From Salminus brasiliensis (taxonomy: Eukaryota > Chordata > Actinopteri > Characiformes > Bryconidae), in assembly GCF_030463535.1 (NCBI RefSeq), contig NC_132880.1, positions 26,186,487 through 26,250,486 of the forward strand: DNA of 64,000 nt. Direction: 5' to 3'. How positions within the stretch are numbered: the first letter of the stretch is position 1; the number at the start of each line of letters is the position of its first letter. The translations under genes and the position numbers were made by a program. Below are positions 43,986-55,950 of this stretch, piece after piece. Below the pieces are notes generated by a model that did no database searches, was not told the DNA's origin, and saw only the letters and a list, made by a program, of their open reading frames with translations.

Positions 43986-46900
43986 ATAAGCTATTCTGTT
44001 CTACAGTAGCATGTTAACAAACAACCTTCTGGATGGGCAATGCAGCCATGACCCTCATGCTTAAGGTCATTAGCCTGTAGCATTGTTAAATTGCTTATTA
44101 TTCTGTTTAATTAGAAAGGTTGTAGTGTGGTCGGCATTACTCTGCATTGACCCACCTGCATCCCAAATAAGGAGTACATGAATAATGAATCATATCATTT
44201 CAGTTTTTATGTACATAATCAGTTCAGTGAAGATAAAATAACTAGACGGGCATTTTTAATTACAAGCAGCTAGACAGCTATACGTGTGAGTCATGTTGGG
44301 TTCAGTAAAGTTCAGTTCAGTAAAGTTCAACTTCAATCCTCATGAAGTCAAAAAAATATATCTAGATCATAAAAAATAAACTACATCTATATTTAAACAA
44401 CACATGGAAATTATTATTCACCAGTTTGCTTCATGTCTTTTGAAGAACCCAATACTAGAAATATTTAGGTCTTCAAATGGTTCTTTAAGTTGTTGTGGTT
44501 CTGTATATAGAACTATACCCTGTGTTAAAGAACACTTAGGTAAGACCTCTGGGTGACTACTGAATTCTTCATAGAACATTTTAAGATGTTTATAAATAGC
44601 AACAAACATATTTCACCATTGTTAAGCATTAAATTACCTCTTATCAGTCTTATAACCCAGACCTAGATCCCTTTTTGCTTAGCATTAGGCATAAACTGCA
44701 ATCTAAATAGTGCCTCACTCAGACACTCTGTATAGTCATCATTATCGTTGTCCTTATTTTAGTGTTGACAGTCCATATAGACCCAGCTGTTGGTAACTCA
44801 CATCTTAAAAAAGTGAGCATTTATTGAAGATGTTCTGTGAACTATAAACATAAAAAGAGGGGGCAGATATCCCCTAGACTGGCTAGAAAGAAGGGAATGG
44901 GGCAGGGGAACCACAGCTGTGACCTGTACTGCACTTTACCACTTTAACTTTCCAATCAGAAGAGCGCTCTGAATGCGATCATACACTCAGAATCTGAGAA
45001 ACCTGCATGTGTTATATAGTGCCGGAAAACACAGAACTGCTGGTCCGCTCTTACTGTGGCTAATGTGGTCGTGCTGGCCTTACAAAAAACATCTTTTCAA
45101 GTGAATTCATTGTCGCAGAAAATTTTCCAGCATCTGAATAAAATTATGTGAGTCTTGCAACAACCATGTTATAATATCATCAGTCTTGGCTCATGCAGAC
45201 TGTGACACGGACATTATGAATAAGCAGCAAAGCGGCTACAGGAACATCTCTGGCGGATAGGTGAGACATGAAGGAGACTCTGGAGATGCCAAAATCATAG
45301 TCTGTGACCAAAATCTCTGTGAGTAATGACAAAACTGTCCTCAGATGTGAGAGAGTGTCAGACTTTAGTCTTTTCAAAGTCTTCTAGTGTATGGTTAGCA
45401 TTAGCCATGAGCGGCCCTGGTACTGGCTCTGTCAGGTTCAGGGGGTTAAAGAACCCTTAGGCCACAGTCACCACAGACATTGGGCTGGACTGGAAGCCTG
45501 GCCATAAAAACATTCTTCATTTTGGTGCAGTTAGTTACTGCCTACAGCATCTTGTATATTAATCAGTGCAACTTTACATGTGCAGCAAGCAGGACGGAAG
45601 TAGACGCATGCAGAAGTAAGTCTGTTCACCACTTGACCCCACCCTTTTGAAGCTCCACCTGGCTAGTGTACAGTTCGAGACTGTAGCCCATCTGTTGGTG
45701 CACAGTTTGTGTCAGCTGTCCTCTAGACCTTCATCGGTGGATAATTTCTGATCACAGAGCTGCTCTAGATGTCGTCTAGATGTCTAGATGTTTTGGTAGG
45801 TGCATGTAGCAGCGCCCCACGCGCTACCATGAACATTACCATATCAGTGGCACTGCTGTTCTGAGAATGCATCACCACCCCAATAAAATCTGGACAGTGG
45901 CAGTCCCATGAACATTTCCACCCCATGCTTACTTTCTACAGCTACAGCTGGCTTACTTTAACAATGTAAAAAATTATTATATATTTTATATATTGTCTTT
46001 GGGAGTAAAAAAAGTGTCTTTTAGTAAGGTGTTCTAGCACAGAGCAGCCACCACTGTTCTCCACCGCTTGAAATCTGGTCACAGCTGGTAACGTATCTAG
46101 AACCTACAGAAGAACTGTGATCAGAATGTCCACTGTGACCAGAATGTGACTTCCTTATATGACATTAGGCCTTCAATTCTACCTGAAGTAGAAGTAGTGG
46201 AGTGAAGTCCTAACCAGTGGGAGTGCTCGATTAGCTGTCTACCCAGATACCAATGAGAAAACAATCCTGATTGGACAATTCTCTGTTTAGTGTTTACTCC
46301 TGTTTACTCCTTTTGTCTCCACCTATAATAGAATAGGTTTACATACAAGCATATTTCTACTAAATGTAGTGTATTTTATAATTCCAAGAAAACATCAGCC
46401 CTTTTTGGAACACTTAGAAGGTCCTGAGGGTTACCCTCTGGATGTTTTAGTCATCAAATATTGATTAGTCTTTTTTTTTTTGTATTTTTTTTTACTAATG
46501 TTAGAAAGATAACAGGGCTGCTCTAGATTTCTCTTCTCGTTGTTGATAAAATGATAGTCCGCATCTATGTCATTCATTTAACACTGAGATAAACACTGAT
46601 GAAGTGTCACATTCACAGCAAACTGAAATGCCCCAGAATGATCCTGTCTTTAGCTTTAAACTGTAATTGGTGGCTCAGCTGCAGTAATGCTCTTATACAA
46701 CTGTGTGTCTTTAAGTCCACTGCCGTGTGGTCCTGCCTTGAGAAATCCTGCTTAGTCATTCTCCAGGCACTGTATTGATTGCTGGCTGCAAGATGCAGAG
46801 AACTGCATACGGAAACAGCCTATAATTAGGCTACAACGGCTGCATCTCTGTTGTGGAAAAGGCCTAAAATTTCATGATTGTCCATAGAGAATGTGAGAAG

Positions 46901-48184
46901 CACTCCAGCAGTTTAAGTTAACGTTTGGTTAACTGTGATGTTTACAGTTGAAAAAGGCATGGACTGGTATTTTCTCCTATTCTGTGACCTGTTTAGCTTC
47001 TTGTCTTTGCCTACCCGAAACACTTTGCTGAAGTGAATGATGCACATTTGATTCTACCAGTATGTCAACAATCACAATGCAATTAAAAACAATAATTATA
47101 AATAATTATAAACAGTGCATTGAAACACATGAAATAAATTACCAAAAAAAACAACAACAATAACTGATGAATATAGAAACAGTACAGAGATTATTAGAAA
47201 TTATAAGTGAATGTAAAAAATAAGAATTTCACTTTTGTAAAAATGGCAATAAATAAACAGGAAATGCCATTTATATGTCTAATAATCATATTTTTAAAAC
47301 TCATTTTTAATGAAGTCGCTTAATCCACCAGGGTTTTAATGAAAAGCAGCAACAAACAGGTGAGTAGTAAGCCTCTTTTAATAACACTGAGTGTGCCAAT
47401 TAATCTTAAATGATCTGGATGAAAAATCCAAAGCTTAGGACCACAATACCTAAAACAATATAATATCATATCATATCATATAATGCAATAAGAGGTGGTT
47501 TTATGGTCTACTAAACCTAGTTATGAAGAGGCTGCACATAGAAACTGCACATAGCCTTTCTAATACCAGCGATGATATGGCCCTCTGTTTGTGTGTTTGT
47601 ATGTGTGTTTGCAGTGACAGATGGGATATGAAGTCAACAGCAGATGTGATTGCACTGGTCTGTCATTGAGCGAGCTCCACTGGGGCAGGATGTGCTTTTC
47701 AGTGCTAGTGGAGAGTTGTGGAACTGCACAGTTCATATGTCAAGTCAATATGCAACAACGTAGCTATTGTTTGAACACATGGCACATGTATTTATTATTT
47801 ATTTATTTTATCATGTTAGATACTATGTGACCAAAATCAAATGAACATGATTGACCACTGACTCTAGATCGATTTGTTTTTGTAAAACTGTGCACTTTTG
47901 GAGATCAGAGGCGTTGCCAGGGATTTTGGGCCCCATGAAAACTGAGATCCACGACTCTTAACAGTTCTACCAAAATACTCAATTAATGCATTTTAGTCAC
48001 AGGCCCTCGGTCACAGACCCTTAGAATCGTCAAAACCCCATACAGCGTCCCTGATGAAGGTCTGCTAATTGATTTAGGACATATAAAAGGTGCCATCTAT
48101 CTTAAAACTCTATTATATTTGACAAACATACTCAGTACCATGGTAGCCAGCAAGCTGGCTTAACAAAATAAGCAGTAAGTGTTC
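43986..48184. other. Intronic DNA with one GGTTCTTT-type block
   Basis: Mostly AT-rich. The segment 44420-44585 has repeated GAAGAACCC, ATGGTTCTTTAAG and GTTCTATATAGAAC-type words, resembling the MITE at 6336-6633. A short TTTAGTAAAGTTCAGTTCAGT direct repeat lies at 44300, an ATATCAT run near 47462, and T runs near 46475. I find no exon. Confidence 0.4.
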
Positions 48185-48345
48185 TCCTCCAAGAATGTTG
48201 AGCGCCAGTGGCGTTGCATTAGCAGCGGTTTAAAAAGGTGTGGTGGAGCTTCACATGTTGGCCTCCGCCATCCCAGCACTGAGAGTGTTATGTGAAAGGG
48301 AGAGTAAGAGGGGGGACTGGAAAGAACTAAAATGGGGAGAAAATT
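48185..48345 (+). mobile_element. Decayed SINE-like fragment (pair 1 of 2)
   Basis: Resembles 49270-49460: both have GTGTTGAGC(G/T)CCAGTGG, TGGTGGAGCTTCACATG / CGGTGGAGCTTTACATG, then GGGGG and a closing AAATTG/AAATGGGGAGAAAATTG. Probably the 3' body of a tRNA-derived SINE. Confidence 0.55.
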
Positions 48346-48524
48346 GAGAATCCCCCCATGATCAGTGTGAGATATCTGAAGCTGATATGTTATGATGTTA
48401 TATGATATGTGCTGATGTATTGACGGAACTCACTGACATATCTGTATTTGTTCACTTTACTGTATTTGAAACCTTCATAATAAATATTTTATTTCTCTGT
48501 AATACTTAGCCCATGTAAATGTAC

Positions 48525-48706
48525 ACTGTTAAAAAGTATAGGATGCTTGAGGAACATGGAGGTTCTTCAGTTTGAAACTGTGGAGGAACCTCTTAATGTT
48601 CTTTGAGGAACCTTTTTTTTTTCTAAAGACCTTTTCCTGAAGGTTCATCCACAGTTTTAAACTGTATAACCTCCAGGATCCTCCAGAATCCTATACTTTT
48701 AACAGT
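48525..48706. mobile_element. Palindromic MITE, about 182 bp
   Basis: The left end ACTGTTAAAAAGTATAGGAT (48525-48544) is the reverse complement, less one A, of ATCCTATACTTTTAACAGT (48688-48706). Inner parts (GGAGGTTCTTCAGTTT... and AAACTGTATAACCTCC) also pair, so the whole element is a near-hairpin with a T-rich loop. Non-coding. Exact target duplication not seen. Confidence 0.78.
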
Positions 48707-48769
48707 CTAGACACAGCTTCTATATTTTAGAAATGTTGTTCATTTATTAGTATTGACAAATCTGATTTA

Positions 48770-49130
48770 GGTGCGTATTTTTAAGTTTGTAAGACATGTC
48801 CTTGCTGATCTAGGAGATGGAAAGCGCCTGCATCCTGATGCTAGATGGCAGATCTTTCCGTTTAACATTAAGGCATTTATTGATGCATTGAAGTTGACAG
48901 TAATGACTGGTTGTTGCGTGTCGCCCGCATTCAGCGCATCAAGTGAACGCAGGATCAGTGAGGTATGGCTTGACAGGCAGTGTGCTGTTTGTGTTTCTAC
49001 CCCAACAAAGCCTCCACACTATTTGCCCAGTTGATAGGTAAAGGCCAGGCCGTGGATCGCAGTGCCTTGCACAAATGGGCTGTGTGAAGAGCTGCAACCA
49101 TAGAGTTAGATTTATGCCAATCGAAATCTG
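48770..49130. other. Complex stretch, candidate conserved non-coding element
   Basis: Unlike its flanks, this is non-repetitive with scattered motifs such as CTGGTTGTTGCGTGTC and GATGGCAGATCTTTCC. The 87-codon ORF it holds (48771-49034) has no domain I recognise. It may be regulatory DNA of the syntaxin intron. Confidence 0.25.
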
Positions 49131-49269
49131 AATTTGTAGATTGTTAATGTGAGAAATTTCACGATGTACGATGTTTTAAACGCTGTTCTGATTGCTCTGA
49201 TCTGACATAATAGAACACCTGAACCAGCCAGCATGGGTGTCTGTTAGCTTACAGAATTAGCAGTTAGCA

Positions 49270-49460
49270 TTCCCATCCAAGCGTGTTGAGCTCCAGTGGT
49301 GCTGTGTGGTGGAGCTGCGGTGGAGCTTTACATGTTGTGGAGGAAGCGTGCGCTAGCCTCCACTGCCTTCACTCTCCCGGTGCTCATAGCATTGTGTGAT
49401 GAGCGAAGTCCTAGTTAGTAGGGGGCTTGGAAATGACTAAATTGGGCAGAAAATTGTGGG
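49270..49460 (+). mobile_element. Decayed SINE-like fragment (pair 2 of 2)
   Basis: See 48185-48345. This copy keeps a fuller 3' part (AAATGACTAAATTGGGCAGA ...AAATTGTGGGG). Confidence 0.55.
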
Positions 49461-49839
49461 GGAAAATGTGAACAGAGAAACAGAAAGAAATGGATTGTAT
49501 GCTCAAATACAATCATAAGTCATTTCTAATGACACGATTCAAACTACGCATGCATCCTAATGGCACGGCCAGCCAGTGCCCACACTTCAGCTTATGTAAT
49601 ACACATGCTGCTCCTCTCCAGGTAAACCAAAAGCACTGTGGCAGAGAGAGGCTCTCGAACAACCGGGACTGCATGAAAATGGCTGGGCTTCTGTCATCCA
49701 GCAGTGCCTTCTGCAGTTCAGTGGCAAACGCTTCATGAGCTCACAATCTCTAAGAGTACATGGGAAGAAATCTAGGATTTTCATCCCTTTATTTGCTAAC
49801 AGATGCTTTTTAACCTACATTATGCATTTGTTACCCCTC

Positions 49840-49845
49840 CCCCAT

Positions 49846-49894
<49 letters not shown>

Positions 49895-50065
49895 CTACCA
49901 TCCCCCTCTCTCTGCAGTACCCTCCCCCACTACCGCACTCTCTCCTCTCCCACTTGACCCTCTCTCCCTTTCCCTTTCTCACTTGTCCTTCCTCTTCTCT
50001 CTCGCTCTCTGTCTCTCATCCCCGACCCCCCTTTCTCTCTCCCTCTCTCTCTCACTCTCTATTAC
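49840..50065. repeat. Long CT-rich tract
   Basis: (CT)n of about 35 bp at 49850-49885, then about 160 bp of TC-rich text with few purines. It gives three overlapping Ser/Leu-rich plus ORFs (49735-50144), which are not genes. Confidence 0.9.
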
Positions 50066-50199
50066 GCCTTTCCCGATGAGTGTTTTTTTTGCAGTCGTAG
50101 CTCAGCCCCAAAACATGAATCAAATTATTATGCACAGGAAGTGACACACATGTTCACCCACAGTCACACTCACCTGTATGAACAACGCAGATCCTGGTC

Positions 50200-50660
50200 C
50201 CTGTGTGACTGAACCTTGAGTGACGCTCATTGACTGAATACTAGTAAGTTATGGAGCATTCAGTGTCTAAACCCTCCTTGACTGATGGTTCCTTGAGTGT
50301 CCAATCCAATTGGTTCTTCAGTGATCTCATTTAGCATGACCCCTTTTTTCTGCTTGACCAAATCTTGCCTAACCTATCCATGACTGACTGTACTCAGAGT
50401 TGACTCTGACTCTGGGTAACCGAATCTTGACGCCTTAACCTTGAGTGATGGAACAGTGAGGGACCGAATCTTGTCTGACCGAACCTTAAGTGACAGAATC
50501 TGGAATGACCATTACCAAAGTTTTAAGCCTTGAGAGACCAAGTCCAGAGTCTTGACTCTTTTAATGAGAGAACCTAAAATTACCATACACAGAGTGACCC
50601 TTGAGTGAGAAAGCATCGAGTGACCATATCCAGTTTTGAACCTTGTAAGAATAGAGGGTC
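50200..50660. repeat. Diverged outer part of the 44-bp minisatellite
   Basis: Words such as GAACCTTGAGTGA, GACCATA, CTTGAATGAG and GACCGAA recur at irregular spacing, the same vocabulary as the clean array at 51345-51975. This is probably an older, scrambled part of the same repeat locus. Confidence 0.55.
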
Positions 50661-51330
50661 TTGTCATACCATACTTTTATTGATCTTTGCTACTTGTTAG
50701 GCCCTCAAGGCAGATGAGTGATGGTGGGGGTCACAGATAGACACTATTAATTGGAAGTAATGATTAATAATGAGCTGGACTCTCTATGTCAGTAGTAGCT
50801 GATTTACAGGTAGTAGTGTATATGCTAACTCTATATGGTATGATTTATTGATTCCTTGGGAGGCCCAGAAGAGTGTGTATCTTTTTCTGGGAAAGTATAT
50901 GCAGGATTGTGCTGGTCTGTGTTTTCTGTGCATATATGATATGAGGCCCCACATTAGCATGACCAGTTTCGGTCATATGTGACCATGGGCAAAAACAAGA
51001 ACAACTGTTCATTGGTTAGTTGAGAGGGGCGTAACGCTGAAACATAGGGTAGACGACAAGCGAGTCCTTTGGAGGCCAGCAGATTAGCCTGCTGGAAGGG
51101 AAGGAGTTAACAACTGCATGCATGGAAGACACAGGAAACCAGAAAGTGTTCCAACTGGGAGAACGAGAGCTCATTTTTCTGATTGATACTTTGTGACTTC
51201 GATTCTATGCTTTCATCTATGATTTGATCTATGATTTGAACTTTATTTTTTCCTTCTTATATTTAAACTGGTTTGTCCATCAGGTTTTTTGAAGAAACTG
51301 GCAAACCTATCTTTGGACTGTTGGCTGATT
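50661..51330. other. Unique segment splitting the minisatellite
   Basis: About 670 bp of ordinary intronic DNA between the diverged and the clean arrays. No element recognised. Confidence 0.35.
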
Positions 51331-51344
51331 TTTCCACATTTTTA

Positions 51345-51975
51345 GATCATAGCCAGAGTTTTGCCCCTTGAGTAAGAGAACCTTTAATGAGTAAGAGAAC
51401 CTTGAATGACCATACCCAGTGGTTTGCCCCTTAAATGAGAGAACATTGAATGACCCTAGTTTTGACCCTTGAATGAGAGAACATTGAATGACCATATCCA
51501 GAGTTTTGACCCTTAAATGAGAGAACATTGAATGACCATATCCAGAGTTTTGACCATTGAATGAGAGAACATTGAATGACCATATCCAGAGTTTTGACCA
51601 TTGAATGAGAGAACATTGAATGACCATATCCAGAGTTTTGACCATTGAATGAGAGAACATTGAATGACCATTCCCAGAGTTTTGACCATTGAATGAGAGA
51701 ACATTGAATGACCATACCCAGAGTTTTGACCCTTGAATGAGAGAACATTGAATGACCATACCCAGAGTTTTGACCCTTGAATGAGAGAACATTGAATGAC
51801 CATATCCAGAGTTTTGACCATTGAATGAGAGAACATTGAATGACCATATCCAGAGTTTTGACCATTGAATGAGAGAACCTCGAATGACCATGCCCAGAGT
51901 TTTACTCTTGAATGAGAGAACCTTGAGTGACCAAAGCCAGAGTTTTACCCGTGAGTAAGAGAACCTTAAGTGACC
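51345..51975. repeat. 44-bp minisatellite, about 14 units
   Basis: Units read TTTTGACC(A/C)TTGAATGAG then AGAACATTGAATGACCATA(T/C)CCAGAG, 44 bp each, with a few variant units at the edges and one truncated unit near 51450. Because 44 is not a multiple of three, the minus-strand protein repeats only every 132 bp, and all three minus frames stay open (ORFs of 194, 144 and 107 codons) with similar peptides. These are not genes. Confidence 0.93.
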
Positions 51976-52018
51976 ATACCCAGAGATTGTTTAGTAGTAT
52001 CTAATCTAAGATATTCTT

Positions 52019-52118
52019 GGATCCTAGTCTTTACAAACTAGCTAAGGGTATTTTCAGTGAAGCACTTTTGTAAGTCGCTCTGGATAAGAGCGTCTGCTAA
52101 ATGCCTGAAATGTAAATG
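52019..52118 (+). mobile_element. L2-like LINE 3' tail
   Basis: GGATCCTAGTCTTTACAAAC followed by AGCACTTTTGTAAGTCGCTC and TCTGCTAAATGCCTG to TGTAAATGTG. The same tail closes the copies at 6740-7085 and 8090-8535. Inserted in the 44-bp repeat locus. Confidence 0.85.
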
Positions 52119-52129
52119 TGAATTCTTCA

Positions 52130-52330
52130 TTGAGAGAACCTCAAATGGCAGTTTTGAACACTGAATGATCAAACCCAAAGGTTTGCCCCTTAAGTGAGAG
52201 AATGTTAAGTGACCACATCTAAAGTTCAAAATTTTAAGTGAGAACACTGAGTGACCATACCCAGAGTTTGAACATTGAGTGAGTTATGGAGTTCTGAATC
52301 TCAAGTGACTCAACATTAAGCTTTTATCAT
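52130..52330. repeat. Diverged right part of the 44-bp minisatellite
   Basis: Again has GAGAGAACCTC, GAACATTGAGTGAG, GTGACCATACCCAGAGTTTG words, now irregular. Confidence 0.55.
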
Positions 52331-52429
52331 TAACTGAAATCTGCCATGAGTTTGTGTGTCCAGTGAGTCCAAGCTTAAAACACACATTATCAGCCTACAT
52401 GTTTATTGTACATGCAAAAAGTCACAATG

Positions 52430-52481
52430 CTATATATATATATATATATATAGCATATATATATATATATATATATATATC
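52430..52481. repeat. (AT)n microsatellite
   Basis: Two AT runs separated by a single GC. Confidence 0.92.
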
Positions 52482-53870
52482 CAGTTCACATATCGGTGAC
52501 CTAATGGTATGCTATCAAATGTGACTATTAAAGGTAACTAGGCTAACTTAGGACTGTTTTCCAGCTAATACTAAGGCCTTACCATCTAGGTATTTTTTTG
52601 GACACGCTTGCATACAGCCAGTGCAGACCAGCACCCACTACACAACACACAGATAGTAGGTCAGTCCAAATGCAGACACATATCAACCAGCCATTGTGCT
52701 GAGTGCTGGGAGTCTGGGAGAACACTAAGGTCCTTGCTGTTCTTTTTAGGTTCGATTTTCTGCCACGAAACAAATCATGACATTTTGATGTGACATTCAT
52801 TCATATGAATTATTTATTCTCTTTAGAACACTATGCATTTCATTTGGGATATTCATATTATGCACATTAGATTTACTTCAGCAAATGAACATTCAGCAGT
52901 GAACATTCAACATTTTATTCTAACAGACACACAGACATAAATCACTGGAAAAAAAGGCACTCAGGGGACCTGGCTGTCACTCACCTTTCTGCACGAGCTG
53001 CAGACGTCTTCTCTCAGTCCCATTCATCCCATATTTCTATACCCAATAAAAATGTTAGAACATAAACTGAGTGGGCTTCCTGCTGGTTTACGGAGAAGCC
53101 GCATAGCTTGTCAATGCAGTGATGAAAAAGTGATGAATTAGCTGTTCATTTGTCTGATGTTATTCGGTGCAGTGGATTTAATCAGAACTGTTCAACATAT
53201 CATCCAGCTAGACCTGATAGAGGGAACACACGTTGCTTATAAATGAGTTGATCTGGTGAACCCTCACTCTCTGGAGCAGCACTGACTTCACTTTGTTCAA
53301 TTTCAAGTAATTTGAACTGAACTCGTTGCAACTTAAACAATACAGTGTAATACATCAGTGTACTTTATTATTAATAACTGTGTTGATTATGGAGTTCGGT
53401 AATAGGAACATGACTCTATGGGTTTCTGAGTGCTTTGTGAAACTGGTTGTGAAACCAGCTCATTTCATTAAAGAGCATAATAATAGTATATAATAATATA
53501 TACATATACACATAATATCCCTAGTTTAAAATATTTATGTAATATTTGATTCACATGCCAATTGTGTACGCATTATTACAATTAAATTGATGGTGTAAAA
53601 GAGAGTCTCAGGTGTTTGTTCCTGTGATAATGTTGATTGACTAGGTTGGATTTGTTTGAAGTTTCTATCTGTTAATTCAGTTAGGATTAAATGTACATGG
53701 GGTCCTGGGGTTCTGTCTTACCACTGATTTCCCCCCTCGCTCTCTGAGAAAATTATGGGGCAAATTGCCTGCTGTTTTTGACTGAACTCAGGTGGTCTGA
53801 TCATTTTAGTCCCACATCTCTGATTTTCCAGGCAGTTTTTAACTGCTGCAACGCACTGCATTTTGTCCTC
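52482..53870. other. Intronic DNA
   Basis: AT-rich with no element identified. The short overlapping ORFs near 52579-52800 on both strands are without domains. Confidence 0.3.
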
Positions 53871-53879
53871 AGGCGTGTG

Positions 53880-54240
53880 TTTCAATCAGAGACCCTCTGC
53901 TAGATGTTTTCGAATACATTTTTTTGTGGAATCCATTCTTCTTTTTACCTGTGCAACTCAGATCCACCCCCATGCTTCACAATTGTCAAGGTATTATTTT
54001 AATAAAATAACTTCGTCAGTCCACAGCACTTATTTCCGAAGCTCATCTGGCTTCCAAAGATTTTCATCTTCTGACTCATTCTGAGTCATTTGGGGTTTTG
54101 CCTTTCTTGCCAGCATCTGTGGAGAGTACTCTTGTTCTTCTCATCTTGGCCACCATGTGTCTGCCATTTTTAATTGCATTCCACACTGTTGAAACCACAT
54201 GTAGAAAACAGAAAATGCTAATAGCCTTTCCCTGCTTCCA
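53880..54240 (-). pseudogene. Decayed DNA transposon fragment, likely Tc1/mariner superfamily
   Basis: Plus-strand text includes CCACCCCCATGCTTCACAAT, TCAGTCCACAGCACTTATTT and TGTTGAAACCACATGTAGAA. These have the style of antisense mariner transposase (the 'HHGGGGSVMVWG'-equivalent and 'KVLWTDE'-equivalent positions). No intact frame. Assigned on pattern, so only moderate. Confidence 0.55.
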
Positions 54241-55740
54241 TTGCTTTAGTTTTAGCTTCTTTTTTTATTTTTTATTTTTAGAAAGTTGCTTAGAGGAGTT
54301 GTTAAGTGTTATGTTTAAGAGTTTAGCTTATAATTGGGCAGACAGTTCATAAGTACAATTGACAATTACACATCACAATAAAAAAATATCTAATTAATAA
54401 ATTATAATAAAATATATAAAATACTTTAATACTTTAGTTTAATTGATTGCACTTGAAATGTAATATATTATGAAAATTGCCAAATCCTTTCTCTGCCGAA
54501 CCGACTGATAGGAACTGAAAAAGTGATTAATTGGCTTGCTTGTTGTTTTGACACAGTCAGTAATCCAGCTGATTGGCCTTCCAAAAAACTACCCACACTA
54601 CCTACCACTGTGGAAGTAACCCAGCAGAATGACAATAACATTTTTGTCCTCACATTGAAGCAACAGAAATGATTTTTTTAGGGGAAAAATTTGGAAGTGA
54701 CCTATTTTATCCTAAAAAGAGGACATTGTTTATTATAATTATAATTAGCCTATTTATATAATGCTATCAGATCTGACATACATATTTCCATGAACTTTAT
54801 CACGGCTTAATAAGTAAAAGCCTAAATATGACTTTATTCCATCATTATGTAATGCATAAAAAACGGAGCCTGTTCCCTGCAGCACTGCAGATGCAGCAAG
54901 CATTTTTACAGACATTCAGAGATTTATACGGATCACTGGATTTAATGTGTAGAGTTTGAGAAAATGCGAAGATCTAAACACTGCAACATATCACCGTTCA
55001 TGCTAGTATGGTCATTAGTGGCTGTGAGGAACACAGTGGCTGCCTCAGTAGGAGAAAAGCATGTAGTGATGGTTTGCTGTAGTAACACAACCTTTGAAAC
55101 TGTAACCGTATAGGAAACTTCATTGGTTACTTTCTTTTTTAATGGTCTTGCATATTAGGTATGTTCTAGGTATAGTCAGCTGGCTATGCTACAGTACTAT
55201 TTTTTGGCACGTTAATATTTTAATGCACCCAAGACATGTTTGGTATCTTACATGCACTTCATTAGTTTACTGAGGGAGATGCTAGGCTATAATCGCTAAC
55301 CAGCACTGAGCTTAGACTCTCAAATCTTATACCTGTAAATACGCGGCCAAAAAATGTCTCTCAAAGCGCATCCAGAGCTTTACGATAACAGAGCCAACAC
55401 TTTGACGGCTGCCCCACTCAGAAGCCCCCTCCTTTTTTTTGCTACTGTGAGCAATAAGTGGCATTATCTGCTCCATTTAGCTTAGAAGAGACCACAGCTC
55501 ACCCTCTTGTTTCAACTGGTTCATGATTCCAAGGTTTGAAAAATCAAAAACTCAAAAAATCAAAGCCGAATGAAGTTCTAGGTGCAAATTTGCTCTCTTT
55601 CCTATTTCCTGTCAGTGGTGGGCGGTTGTTTAAGTAGGGTGGGCAACATACACAAAAGGTCTACAAGAACCCCCCCAAACCTGCTAAAATTCAAAATTCT
55701 GAAAGTCATTATTAATAGTAATAAAAGTAAGAAATAATTC
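54241..55740. other. Intronic DNA
   Basis: AT-rich in the first half (54250-54470), mixed later. A phrase at about 55356-55382 (TGTCTCTCAAAGCGCATCCA) matches one at about 29170 in the TTAA element, so a fragment of that element may be here. Confidence 0.35.
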
Positions 55741-55744
55741 ATTT

Positions 55745-55950
55745 GTAGGTATCATCGCTGTTCAATGAAAAACATGTATCTTCAAAATTGTGACTTTACA
55801 GGACGTCTTTGAATGGACGTCAGTGTAAAATAAGAGGTTATATCAAGTATATCGAGTAATTTAGTGCATTACTATTGGTTCATTCTTCTAGAAGTCAGTA
55901 TATATAGCAGCTACAGGGTTCAAACCATGAACCAAACTAAAAATGGATAA
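55745..55950. repeat. Dispersed repeat, copy B (pairs with 33045-33275)
   Basis: Shares GACTTTACAGGACGTC / GGACTTTACAGGAGAGG, GTCAGTGTAAAATAAGAGGT and GCTACAGGGTTCAAACCATG with 33045-33275. Repeat family unknown. Confidence 0.75.
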
